Assembly (NCBI RefSeq): GCF_000348685.1
Contig: NZ_ANLA01000013.1
Span: 62,001 to 126,000 of the forward strand
Reading direction: 5' to 3'
Source of the DNA: Xanthomarina gelatinilytica
Lineage (GTDB): Bacteria; Bacteroidota; Bacteroidia; Flavobacteriales; Flavobacteriaceae
Length of the DNA: 64,000 nucleotides
Each line of letters opens with the position of its first letter. Positions within the stretch are counted from its first letter, which is position 1. Shown one piece after another: positions 53,962 through 62,145 of the stretch. The notes below the pieces were generated by a model, which was given only the letters and a program-made list of their open reading frames with translations, searched no databases and had not been told where the DNA came from. Position numbers and translations under genes: made by a program.

Positions 53962-54876
53962 TTAAATGTTTTTATAATCTGGAAGTGTGGGTCTGTTTTT
54001 TACACCTTCTTCAATCACTTTTAAAACATGCTGGCGTTCATCACCTATTAAAGGCAACCTTGGTGCACGAACATGTTCCGTTCCAATTCCAGTGGCTACT
54101 TCTGCCAATTTTATATTTTGTACTAATTTAGGGTTTATATCTAACTCTAACAAAGGCATAAACCATCTATAAATATCTAAAGCTTCTTTTAGCCTGCCTG
54201 CTTTTTGAAGTTTATAAATAGCTACTGTTTCTGCAGGAAAGGCACAAACCAAACCAGCTATCCAACCGTCAGCTCCCAATAACAAACTCTCAAGGGCTAT
54301 GGTATCTACTCCTGTCATGATTTTTAATCGGTCGCCAAAACGGTTTTTGATTCGTGTAATGTTGGTCGTATCCCTTGTCGATTCCTTTACAGCTTCAATA
54401 TTGTCACATTTTAACAGTTCCTCAAACATGTCCATTGTCACTTCAATTTTATAATCCACAGGATTGTTATAGACCATAATTGGCAACGACGTGTTATTGG
54501 CCACAGCTTTAAAGTATTCCACGGTTTCCCTATCTCCAGATTTATAGCGCATAGGTGGTAACATCATCAAACCATTGGCTCCATCATCTTCTGCTTTTTG
54601 CGCAGCATGAATGGCGGCTTTGGTGGTTTGCTCTGCAATGTTTATCAAAACAGGCACTTGCCCTTTTACAATATCTACAGTGGCTTGCGTTAACTGGCGT
54701 TTCTCTTCGTCCAGTAAGGTGCTCGCTTCCCCTAAAGTTCCTCCAAGTACAATGCCATGAACTCCGGCTTCCAGTTGGGCCTTAATATTAACTTCAAACA
54801 TGTTTAAATCCAATTCGTCTGTTTCTGTAAACTTGGTTGTAACTGCTGGCATAACGCCTTTCCATTGAATACTCAT
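53962..54876 (-). CDS. DapA-family deaminase, probably 1-pyrroline-4-hydroxy-2-carboxylate deaminase
   Basis: The protein belongs to the dihydrodipicolinate synthase/N-acetylneuraminate lyase family. From the ATG at 54876 (MSIQWKGVMPAVTTKF) it has 304 residues. GVHGIVLGGTLGEASTL replaces the usual GTTGE loop, the catalytic Tyr lies in IMVYNNPVDY and the Schiff-base Lys in NIEAVKESTRDTTNI. In the 4-hydroxyproline pathway this family converts 1-pyrroline-4-hydroxy-2-carboxylate to alpha-ketoglutaric semialdehyde, which fits the adjacent KGSADH. It is first in the operon and divergent from the AraC regulator. Confidence 0.9.
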   Translation of the reverse strand: MSIQWKGVMPAVTTKFTETDELDLNMFEVNIKAQLEAGVHGIVLGGTLGEASTLLDEEKRQLTQATVDIVKGQVPVLINIAEQTTKAAIHAAQKAEDDGANGLMMLPPMRYKSGDRETVEYFKAVANNTSLPIMVYNNPVDYKIEVTMDMFEELLKCDNIEAVKESTRDTTNITRIKNRFGDRLKIMTGVDTIALESLLLGADGWIAGLVCAFPAETVAIYKLQKAGRLKEALDIYRWFMPLLELDINPKLVQNIKLAEVATGIGTEHVRAPRLPLIGDERQHVLKVIEEGVKNRPTLPDYKNI

Positions 54877-54899
54877 AATTTCTGTGTTTTTTGTTAATA

Positions 54900-54907
54900 C
54901 AAAATTA
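54900..54907 (-). promoter_or_regulatory. -7 element for the hydroxyproline operon (TAATTTTG)
   Basis: On the minus strand this is TAATTTTG, a match to TAnnTTTG about 23 bp upstream of the DapA-like gene start. No strong -33 TTG is seen, consistent with activation by the divergent AraC protein. Confidence 0.5.
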
Positions 54908-54994
54908 ATTTGGAAACCTGTAGTTATATAACCCATATTTATCCAGTTATAATATTATATTATCCATTTATTATTAATTAACACATAATTAGCT

Positions 54995-55002
54995 TAATTT
55001 TG
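54995..55002 (+). promoter_or_regulatory. -7 element for the AraC gene (TAATTTTG)
   Basis: TAATTTTG at 54995-55002 is identical to the -7 element of the divergent operon. It lies 22 bp before the ATG at 55025 and so argues for that start and against the ATG at 55004. No -33 TTG is clear. Confidence 0.5.
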
Positions 55003-55024
55003 TATGTGTATTAAATTATATAAG

Positions 55025-55876
55025 ATGAAAGTCCTTCCATTTAAAATCCCCAAACCTGAATTGGCCGCCTTAATTTATCAAGTGGATAAAGAAGCTTTCT
55101 TTTATGATAAACTTCATCAACATGAAGAAATCCAATTGAGTCATATCGTTGAAGGTGAAGGCACTCTTATTGTGGGCGACAGTATCAATTATTACAAGCC
55201 TGGCGATGTGTTGGTTATTGGCAGTCAAGTTCCACACGTATTTCAAAGCGATCAAGAACAATATCAACAATCACACATGGTTTCTTTATTCTTTACGGAA
55301 ACCAGTTTTGGAAAGACCTTTTTTGAATTGGAAGAACTTATGGAGTTACAAGTGTTTTTCAATAGAGCCAAACAAGGTTTTAAAGTGACTTCCAATCACG
55401 AAAAAATAATTGCGCTGTTTAACGACATTGAGACAGCCACGAAATTGGAGAGATTTATCATCCTCATGCAATTGTTAAAACATGTTGTAAATAGCGATTA
55501 CAAAAGTCTCTCCTCTTTTATTTATGAAAAAAATTATTCGGTTGTTGAAGGGGAACGTTTAAGGGATGTGTTTGATTATACCATGAACAACTACCACCAA
55601 GACATAACCTTGGACGCTGTTGCCAATGTAGCAAACATGACCAAGAATGCTTTTTGCAAATACTTTAAGAAATATACCAACAAAACCTATGGGGCATTTT
55701 TAAACGAGTTGCGCATAGAACATGCCTGTAAACTCATTTTGTCCAAAAAAAACCATACCATTTCCGATGTGGCATATAAAGTGGGCTTTAACAACATCTC
55801 AAATTTCAACAGACAGTTTAAAAAAGTAAAACAGGAAACACCCTTGAGTTTCAAAAAAAACAACGCGTTTCAATAA
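55025..55876 (+). CDS. AraC-family transcriptional regulator with cupin sensor domain
   Basis: The 283-residue protein has an N-terminal cupin ligand-binding domain (FFYDKLHQHEEIQLSHIVEGEGTL, YKPGDVLVIGSQVPH). The C-terminal double helix-turn-helix is ITLDAVANVANMTKNAFCKYFKKYT then HTISDVAYKVGFNNISNFNRQFKK, with the AraC signature. It is transcribed away from the hydroxyproline operon, from which it is separated by about 150 bp, so it probably controls it in response to hydroxyproline or a derivative. I use the ATG at 55025. Confidence 0.93.
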   Translation: MKVLPFKIPKPELAALIYQVDKEAFFYDKLHQHEEIQLSHIVEGEGTLIVGDSINYYKPGDVLVIGSQVPHVFQSDQEQYQQSHMVSLFFTETSFGKTFFELEELMELQVFFNRAKQGFKVTSNHEKIIALFNDIETATKLERFIILMQLLKHVVNSDYKSLSSFIYEKNYSVVEGERLRDVFDYTMNNYHQDITLDAVANVANMTKNAFCKYFKKYTNKTYGAFLNELRIEHACKLILSKKNHTISDVAYKVGFNNISNFNRQFKKVKQETPLSFKKNNAFQ

Positions 55877-55907
55877 AGCTCCTAAAAGAGTTGTTGCTGG
55901 AATAAAA

Positions 55908-55934
55908 AAAATCCACACTAAAAGTGTGGATTTT
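55908..55934. terminator. Bidirectional terminator between the AraC gene and tRNA-Val
   Basis: AATCCACACT (55910-55919) pairs with AGTGTGGATT (55923-55932) around a three-base loop AAA, with A before and T after. It can stop transcripts of the AraC gene and of the minus-strand tRNA. Confidence 0.8.
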
Positions 55935-55944
55935 CTATATAAAG

Positions 55945-56019
55945 TGGGCGCGAAGGGATTCGAACCCCTGACCCCCTGGGTGTAAACCAGGTGCTCTGAA
56001 CCAACTGAGCTACGCGCCC
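55945..56019 (-). tRNA. tRNA-Val (anticodon TAC)
   Basis: The minus-strand 75 nt fold as a clover leaf: acceptor GGGCGCG / CGCGCCC plus discriminator A, D arm GCTC-AGTTGGTTCA-GAGC, anticodon stem CCTGG / CCAGG with loop TTTACAC (anticodon TAC), and T arm with TTCGAAT. The CCA end is not encoded (the genomic sequence continues CTTT). TAC reads GTA valine codons. Confidence 0.97.
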
Positions 56020-56084
56020 TTTCGTAATTGGATTGCAAATATAAATTAGTTTTCCATATTGCAAAAGCTTTTTTGAAAAAAAAA

Positions 56085-57299
56085 TTAAATTATTTCTGCT
56101 ACCACAAACGTGCTGCCTCCCACATAAATCAAATCCTTGTTCGTGGCTTCCTTTTTGGCTGCCATGAATGCTTCATTTACACTTAGATAGCTATTGCCCA
56201 CAAACCCTTCTTTTAAAAATGCCTCTGCCAATAAATCGGCATCCATACCTCTTGGAACATTCGGTTTACAGAAATAATAAGTGGCTTGTTTAGGCAATAG
56301 GTCTAAAATACCTCCCAAATCCTTATCATTTACAACTCCAAAAACCACATGCAAGTGTTGAAACGGTTCTTCTTCCAACTGTTTTACTATGTATTTTAAA
56401 CCTTCTGTATTATGGGCAGTATCACAAATAATTTTGGGCAACTCTTGAAGCACTTGCCACCTACCTTGCAAACCGGTATTTTTTACAACATGCAATAAGC
56501 CTTTTTTTATTTGCTGTTCAGAAACTGAAAAGCTGCTCTTTAAAACCTGTATGGTTTGTAGTACGGTTTTGATGTTCTTTTGTTGATAGCTTCCTTTTAA
56601 ATCGCTTGGATACACCTCTTGGATCAAAGCATCTGCAAAATAAATATCACTTTGCTGCCTGGTTGCCACCTCTTTAAAAACGTGTTTGGTTGCCTCCTGC
56701 GTTTCTCCTATAACCACTGGCAGGTGTGGCTTGATAATACCTGCTTTTTCAGATGCTATCTGTTCTAAGCTAGTTCCCAAAAATTGGGTATGATCCAAAC
56801 CAATGTTGGTAATAACCGAAACTACTGGTGTGATAATGTTGGTGGAATCCAACCTGCCTCCCAAGCCAACTTCTATAACGGCCACATCTACTTGTTGCTC
56901 CTTAAAATAATCGAAGGCCATCCCTGAAGTCATTTCAAAAAAAGATAAATTCCGGGATTCCAAAAAACGGCTGTTCCTTTTAATAAACCCAACAACAAAG
57001 GCTTTGCTTACCACTTTGCCATTTACTTTAATGCGTTCCCTAAAATCCTTTAAATGTGGCGAAGTAAACAAGCCTACCTGATAACCTGCTTCCTGTAAAA
57101 TGGAAGCCAACATATGACTGGTAGACCCTTTCCCGTTGGTACCTGCTACATGGATGGTTTTAATGTGTTGTTGCGGATTGTTTAAATGTTCGGCTAATAA
57201 AAGGGAATTTTTTAAATCTGCTTTGTAGGCCGATTGCCCTTGTCGTTGATACATTGGAAGTTTGGAGAACATCCAATTAACAGTATCTTGATATGTCAT
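56085..57299 (-). CDS. folC: Folylpolyglutamate/dihydrofolate synthase
   Basis: FolC adds glutamate to dihydropteroate or folate. The 404-residue Mur-ligase-like protein has the P-loop HVAGTNGKGSTSHMLASIL, SPHLKDFRERI, EVGLGGRLDSTNII, IGLDHTQFLG and ICDTAHNTEGLKYI. The start overlaps the TonB gene stop by one base, so they are cotranscribed. Confidence 0.94.
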   Translation of the reverse strand: MTYQDTVNWMFSKLPMYQRQGQSAYKADLKNSLLLAEHLNNPQQHIKTIHVAGTNGKGSTSHMLASILQEAGYQVGLFTSPHLKDFRERIKVNGKVVSKAFVVGFIKRNSRFLESRNLSFFEMTSGMAFDYFKEQQVDVAVIEVGLGGRLDSTNIITPVVSVITNIGLDHTQFLGTSLEQIASEKAGIIKPHLPVVIGETQEATKHVFKEVATRQQSDIYFADALIQEVYPSDLKGSYQQKNIKTVLQTIQVLKSSFSVSEQQIKKGLLHVVKNTGLQGRWQVLQELPKIICDTAHNTEGLKYIVKQLEEEPFQHLHVVFGVVNDKDLGGILDLLPKQATYYFCKPNVPRGMDADLLAEAFLKEGFVGNSYLSVNEAFMAAKKEATNKDLIYVGGSTFVVAEII

Positions 57300-58192
57300 T
57301 ATTGCCCTAAATTGAAATTTACCTTTACGAAGCCTATTTGTTTGGCTGGTGCTTTATTGTCTGCGCGCCATTTATGGGATAAGGCTATTTTTTTTGCTGG
57401 CTCCAACAAGCAGGCAGCTGTGTTGGTAGTGCCTTTAACACCCGGAATGGCTTCAATAACATCGCCATTTCTATTGACAACGATTTTTACGATAACCATA
57501 CCAGATTCATTGCAATCTTGCTTATAGACTTTTTTTGTAGGAGCTCCACGCCCTTTTAATCCGTAACCTACACCTCCAATGCCAGAACCTGGCTCCCCAA
57601 AATAACTTGCAGCATACGGATCGCCATCCAACTGCCCTTTATCTCCTGCTTTGTTATCGTTGCCTTCGCCTCCAGTATCTTGGCCTTCCGACTTACTGAC
57701 ACCTCCTATTAACGCGTCCAGCTTCTTCTTTTTAGCTTCTTTCTCAGCTTGCTCTTTGGCTATTCTATCAGCTTCTGCTTTAGCCTTTGCTTCTGCTTCT
57801 GCCTGCGCCTTGGCTTTGGCATCTGCCACTTGTTTTGCTTTTGCCTCAGCCTCTTTCTGTTTTTTTATGGCTATGGCTTCTTCGTTATCTGCAGTTAAAA
57901 CATCTTCGACCTTGGTCTTGGATACTGCTGCCTCTGGCTGCTTTTGTTCCGGCTGTTTTACCGTTTCCTGAGGCTGTTCCTTTACTTCCCTTGGTTCCGA
58001 CTTAACTGGCTTTGTTGGTTGTACATCGCCACTGCCAAAATCTGTGGTTCCAAAGTTAACGGCAACACCATATTCCTCTGGTGGATCCATATATTGCGTA
58101 CCAACCACAAACAACAACAAAATAATCAATACAGCAATAAGGGCTGTTAATTTCGCTGAATTACGTTCGTGTATGGTTTCAAAATACTTCAT
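57299..58192 (-). CDS. tonB: TonB-family energy transducer
   Basis: TonB transmits proton-motive energy from ExbB/ExbD to outer-membrane receptors. The 297-residue protein has one N-terminal transmembrane helix (about 14-32), a Pro/Lys/Glu-rich region and a long Ala/Lys/Glu helix (KQKEAEAKAKQVADAKAKAQ...) crossing the periplasm. A Gly-rich segment follows, and the C-terminal TonB domain has ESGMVIVKIVVNRNGDVIEA. It lies 6 bp after exbD. Confidence 0.88.
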   Translation of the reverse strand: MKYFETIHERNSAKLTALIAVLIILLLFVVGTQYMDPPEEYGVAVNFGTTDFGSGDVQPTKPVKSEPREVKEQPQETVKQPEQKQPEAAVSKTKVEDVLTADNEEAIAIKKQKEAEAKAKQVADAKAKAQAEAEAKAKAEADRIAKEQAEKEAKKKKLDALIGGVSKSEGQDTGGEGNDNKAGDKGQLDGDPYAASYFGEPGSGIGGVGYGLKGRGAPTKKVYKQDCNESGMVIVKIVVNRNGDVIEAIPGVKGTTNTAACLLEPAKKIALSHKWRADNKAPAKQIGFVKVNFNLGQ

Positions 58193-58198
58193 CTAACT

Positions 58199-58591
58199 CT
58201 AATTTGGTTTTACAGCCAAAATGACCTTGAATTTGTTTCTATTGGCAATATCCATCACCTTTACAACATGTTCCACAGGAACAGATTTTTCTGCCCTTAA
58301 AACCAAAGTCGGCTTTTCTTCGTTGGATAAAACAGCTATAAGTTCAGACTCCAGCATGCTTTCCCCTACTCGTTTTTGATCGATATAATAGGTCAGGTCT
58401 TTTTTAATGCTCACGGCAACCGATTTTTTATTTTCGGTTTTTCCACTGGCCTTTGGCAACAAAATATCTATGGCATTGGTAGTTACCAACGTGGAAGCCA
58501 ACATAAAAAAGATAAGCAACAGGAATACAATATCTGTCATGGACGACATATTGAATTCTGGCGTGACTTTATTTCTTCCTCTTAAATTCAT
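58199..58591 (-). CDS. exbD: ExbD/TolR biopolymer transport protein
   Basis: The 130-residue protein has an N-terminal cytoplasmic tail, one transmembrane helix (about 17-40) beginning MTDIVFLLLIFFMLAST with the functionally important Asp, and a periplasmic domain ending VILAVKPN. It forms the proton channel with ExbB. Its start overlaps the exbB stop by one base and it is followed closely by tonB. Confidence 0.9.
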   Translation of the reverse strand: MNLRGRNKVTPEFNMSSMTDIVFLLLIFFMLASTLVTTNAIDILLPKASGKTENKKSVAVSIKKDLTYYIDQKRVGESMLESELIAVLSNEEKPTLVLRAEKSVPVEHVVKVMDIANRNKFKVILAVKPN

Positions 58592-59292
58592 TAAATAGGT
58601 TCGTTTAAGTGATCTAAAAATTCTAAGGAATTCGCTTCCATTTGATACACTACTTTATCTGTTTTAACCACCAAATGATTGTAGGCTATATAACCTATAA
58701 TCCCAACTATCAATCCAGCAACGGTTGTGGTCATGGCGGTATACAAACCATCGGCTAAAAGCTTGATGTCTATTTGCCCTCCTGAATTGGCTATTTCAAA
58801 AATGGAAAGGATCATCCCTATTACGGTTCCTAAAAACCCAATCATAGGCGCTGCCCCAGAAATGGTTGCCAAAACACTCACATTTTTTTCCAGACTGTAA
58901 ATTTCCAAACGACCGGCATTTTCAATGGCAGTATTGATATCTTCCAAAGGTTTCCCTATTCGCGTAATGCCCTTACTAATAAGTCTGGATACAGGCGAAT
59001 TTACCTGGGCACACAACATTTGTGCAGAATCTATTTTCCCATTGGAGACATGGTCCTTGATCTGGTTCATAAAATTGGCATCTATTTTGGAAGCTGCCTT
59101 GATGGCAAATAACCGTTCAAAATAAATATAAGTGGCAACAATCAACAACACAAACAAGATGGTAATAATGATCATTCCAGCTGTTCCTCCACTCGTTATC
59201 AACTCGATAATGGACAAGGTTTTTTCTACAGATTCACCATCGTTAAGCAACTCGGTTCCTTCTTGTGCGTCTTGTAAAAATAAATGTATCAT
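58591..59292 (-). CDS. exbB: ExbB/TolQ/MotA proton-channel protein
   Basis: The 233-residue protein has three transmembrane segments (about 33-55, 145-165 and 185-207) and a cytoplasmic loop between the first two. ISGAAPMIGFLGTVIGMI and MTTTVAGLIVGIIGYIAYN are the conserved channel helices. It powers TonB together with ExbD. The gene starts 54 bp after nhaD. Confidence 0.92.
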   Translation of the reverse strand: MIHLFLQDAQEGTELLNDGESVEKTLSIIELITSGGTAGMIIITILFVLLIVATYIYFERLFAIKAASKIDANFMNQIKDHVSNGKIDSAQMLCAQVNSPVSRLISKGITRIGKPLEDINTAIENAGRLEIYSLEKNVSVLATISGAAPMIGFLGTVIGMILSIFEIANSGGQIDIKLLADGLYTAMTTTVAGLIVGIIGYIAYNHLVVKTDKVVYQMEANSLEFLDHLNEPI

Positions 59293-59346
59293 ATGTTTTT
59301 ATTCTATTATTACGTTAATAACGTTTGTTTGTGCTTTAAATTATAA

Positions 59347-60741
59347 TTAGAAAATGGTTCTGGTAAACATAAAGGCTACGGCCCCTACCAAGAAGCCTAC
59401 CAAAGCCAACCAAGAGATTTTTTTCAAATACCAGAAAAAATCTATTTTTTCCATTCCCATGGCAACTACTCCTGCTGCCGATCCAATGATCAACATACTT
59501 CCTCCCGTCCCTGCCGAATAGGCAATAAAATGCCACAATTCATTATCAATAGGTTCCGAAAACATACCCAAACTAGCTGCTACCAATGGCACATTGTCTA
59601 TAACGGCCGAGCCTACACCCAATAACAACACCACTAAATCCGAAACGCCCTCATGATGCAACTCGGTTCCCAACATAGGCATATGCTCTTGCAAACTGGT
59701 TGCAAAACCAAACAAGATTCCTAAAGATTCCAAGGCTGCAACTGCCATTAATATCCCCAAAAAGAAAAGGATACTTGGCAATTCTATTTTGGATAAAGAC
59801 GCATGCACCGGACTGTGATGCCCTTGGTGGTCGGCATTCTCATCCGTATCAAAAGACAAGGCAAATTTAGAGTTACTGTACAGTTCTGCAAAAATGGCCA
59901 CAACGCCCAAAGCCAACATCATGCCTACATAAGGAGGTAAATGGGTAATGGTTTTAAAAATTGGCACAGAAACAATACCTCCCAACCCTAAGTATAACAT
60001 GGTTGCGCTAAATTTGCTTTTTGGCTTATCGGTATCTTCTTCCACATGCTCAAATGTCCCTTTGAAAACCGGAAGGAATGAGGCAATAAACGTAGGTACC
60101 AACATACACAATAAAGAAGGTATAAATAAGTATACAAACAAATGTCCTGTTGTAACCTTCTTCCCTATCCACAACATGGTCGTGGTTACATCTCCAATTG
60201 GAGACCAAGCTCCTCCAGCATTGGCTGCTACAACTATTAAACCTACATACCAAATACGGGAATTTCTGTCGTGTACCAGTTTCTGTAATATGGATATAAG
60301 TACAATGGTGGCTGTTAGGTTATCGATAATGGCCGAAAGGAAAAAAGCCAAAAAAGCAAAAATCCATAAAATGCGTTTCTTGCTTTTTGTTTTCACAAAG
60401 CTCTTTATGGTAGCAAAGCCGTCAAAATAATCTATAATTTCAACTATGGTCATGGCTCCCAATAAAAAGACTAATATTTCAGCTGTTTTACCCAGATGGT
60501 GCAAGAGGGTCTCTTCCATTAAATGCATCTTTTCCTCATGGTTCAACAACCCAAAATTCTCCAACAAACTATGTTGTGCAGAATCGAACCATTGGGTAAA
60601 ATGATCCAGCCCCAAAGCTATTAAAGCCCAACAAATGGCCATCATAACCAAAGCAGGAATAAGTTTATCTATTTTTAAGTTGTGTTCTAAAGTAATGGCC
60701 AAATAGCCCAGTACGAATACTAATATGATGATTGTTTCCAT
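59347..60741 (-). CDS. nhaD: Sodium/proton antiporter NhaD
   Basis: NhaD exports Na+ or Li+ in exchange for H+. The 464-residue protein has about 12 transmembrane helices. DNLTATIVLISI, VVAANAGGAWSPIGDVTTTMLW and VGSAVIDNVPLVAASLGMF carry the conserved Asp and Asn residues of the ion-transporter fold; TGGSMLIIGSAAGVVAMG is near the end. Such antiporters are common in marine bacteria. It lies 12 bp after the glutamate-type dehydrogenase stop. Confidence 0.93.
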   Translation of the reverse strand: METIIILVFVLGYLAITLEHNLKIDKLIPALVMMAICWALIALGLDHFTQWFDSAQHSLLENFGLLNHEEKMHLMEETLLHHLGKTAEILVFLLGAMTIVEIIDYFDGFATIKSFVKTKSKKRILWIFAFLAFFLSAIIDNLTATIVLISILQKLVHDRNSRIWYVGLIVVAANAGGAWSPIGDVTTTMLWIGKKVTTGHLFVYLFIPSLLCMLVPTFIASFLPVFKGTFEHVEEDTDKPKSKFSATMLYLGLGGIVSVPIFKTITHLPPYVGMMLALGVVAIFAELYSNSKFALSFDTDENADHQGHHSPVHASLSKIELPSILFFLGILMAVAALESLGILFGFATSLQEHMPMLGTELHHEGVSDLVVLLLGVGSAVIDNVPLVAASLGMFSEPIDNELWHFIAYSAGTGGSMLIIGSAAGVVAMGMEKIDFFWYLKKISWLALVGFLVGAVAFMFTRTIF

Positions 60742-60753
60742 AAAAATGAACTG

Positions 60754-61980
60754 TTAAATAAGTTGGCTAAGTGCAATTTCGAATGCAGTTTCGCTGATAT
60801 CGGTTTTAGAATTGTTTTGATTGTATACGTTTTGAATGGCTTTTCTAATGGTATTCGAAGTGTCGTTAAAAATGGCTTCATCGGTCATTTGAACACGAGC
60901 TTCCATAAAATAAGCAAATACACGAGCCATTCCACAATTGGAAATAAAATCTGGAATCAAGCTTACGCGCTTATCTGTATGCTCCATAATGGGTCCAAAA
61001 AATATTTCCTTATCTGCAAAAGGCACATTGGCACCACAGGAAATCACTTCCAGGCCACTATCTATCATTTGGTCTATTTGCTGTCTGGTTATCAATCGGG
61101 AGGCTGCACAAGGAGCAAATATTTCAGTTTGCATGCCCCAAATCTTTTCATTGATCTCATCAAAAGGGATTACCTGGTCTGCAACCAGCGTATTCCCTGT
61201 TTTGGCTAAAAACAAATCGGTGATTTCTTCAAAAGTAAACCCTTCTTCACGTATCAAGCCTCCTGTAATATCTATAATCCCAACCACCTTGGCACCCATT
61301 TGTGCCAAATAAAAAGCGGCTGCTGCTCCTACGTTCCCAAAACCTTGAATCACGGCCTTCTTTCCTACAACAGTGCCCCCATAGATGTCATAATAGTGCT
61401 TTACGGCTTGGGCAACCCCAAAACCTGTAATCATATCCGCTATGGTATATTTTCTTTTAACACTGGGTGAAAAGTTCGGGTTTTCAATAACCTTGATAAC
61501 CCCTTGCCTCAACTGGCCAATTCGGTTTATCTTATCGGCTTCTGTAGGTTTGAAATGTCCCGTAAAAACCCCTTCCTGTGGATGCCAAACCCCACTTTCT
61601 TCAGTAATAGGGATCACTTCATGGATTTCATCCACATTCAAATCCCCTCCTGTTCCATAGTAACTTTTCAACAAGGGGGAAACGGCTTGGTACCAACGTT
61701 CCAATACCCCTTTTTTCCGTGGATCTTTTGGATCAAAATTGATACCGGATTTGGCGCCTCCTATGGCAGGACCGGACACGGTAAATTTTACCTCCATGGT
61801 TTTTGCCAAAGACAAAACCTCATTCATATCCAAACCTTTGCGCATACGCGTGCCTCCTCCTGCTGCACCTCCCCTTAGGGAGTTTATCACAGTCCACCCT
61901 TCGGCATCTGTTTCTGGGTCTTTCCAATTAAAAATTATTTCTGGTTCTTTGGCTTCGTACTTTTGAAGAAGGTCTTTCAT
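60754..61980 (-). CDS. Glu/Leu/Phe/Val dehydrogenase family protein
   Basis: The 408-residue enzyme deaminates an amino acid (most likely glutamate or a branched-chain amino acid) with NAD(P). GGGTRMRKGLDMNEVLSLAKTMEVK and SGPAIGGAKSGI carry the substrate-binding Lys residues, and VIQGFGNVGAAAAFYLAQMG is the Rossmann loop. I use the ATG at 61980 (MKDLLQKYEAKEPE); the open frame continues upstream without conservation. The specificity cannot be settled from these motifs. Confidence 0.85.
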   Translation of the reverse strand: MKDLLQKYEAKEPEIIFNWKDPETDAEGWTVINSLRGGAAGGGTRMRKGLDMNEVLSLAKTMEVKFTVSGPAIGGAKSGINFDPKDPRKKGVLERWYQAVSPLLKSYYGTGGDLNVDEIHEVIPITEESGVWHPQEGVFTGHFKPTEADKINRIGQLRQGVIKVIENPNFSPSVKRKYTIADMITGFGVAQAVKHYYDIYGGTVVGKKAVIQGFGNVGAAAAFYLAQMGAKVVGIIDITGGLIREEGFTFEEITDLFLAKTGNTLVADQVIPFDEINEKIWGMQTEIFAPCAASRLITRQQIDQMIDSGLEVISCGANVPFADKEIFFGPIMEHTDKRVSLIPDFISNCGMARVFAYFMEARVQMTDEAIFNDTSNTIRKAIQNVYNQNNSKTDISETAFEIALSQLI

Positions 61981-62145
61981 CTGGTGAGAGTCATTTTTTA
62001 AATCAATTGAAGAAAATTGAAAAATTAAAACCACACATAATAAGTGAACTTTTAATGAGACAATATTTCATTCGGATGGTTAATTATTAAATGTGAAAAC
62101 AAATATAAAAAACAAATAGCCTTTCTTATTAAAATTATAATAATT

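Noticed and set aside
55799-56038. Open frame covering the tRNA-Val gene (79 codons, minus strand)
   Set aside because: It reads straight through the tRNA and its terminator; the tRNA folds well and the frame has no family features.
57651-57971. Plus-strand Ala/Ser-rich frame opposite tonB
   Set aside because: It is the complement of the Ala/Lys/Glu helix codons of TonB (repetitive GCN/AAR) and has no features of its own.
62120-62145. AT-only inverted repeat upstream of the glutamate-type dehydrogenase and after anmK
   Set aside because: The stem consists almost only of A-T pairs (ATTAAAATT/AATTTTAAT) and lacks a distinct T tract; too weak to call a terminator.
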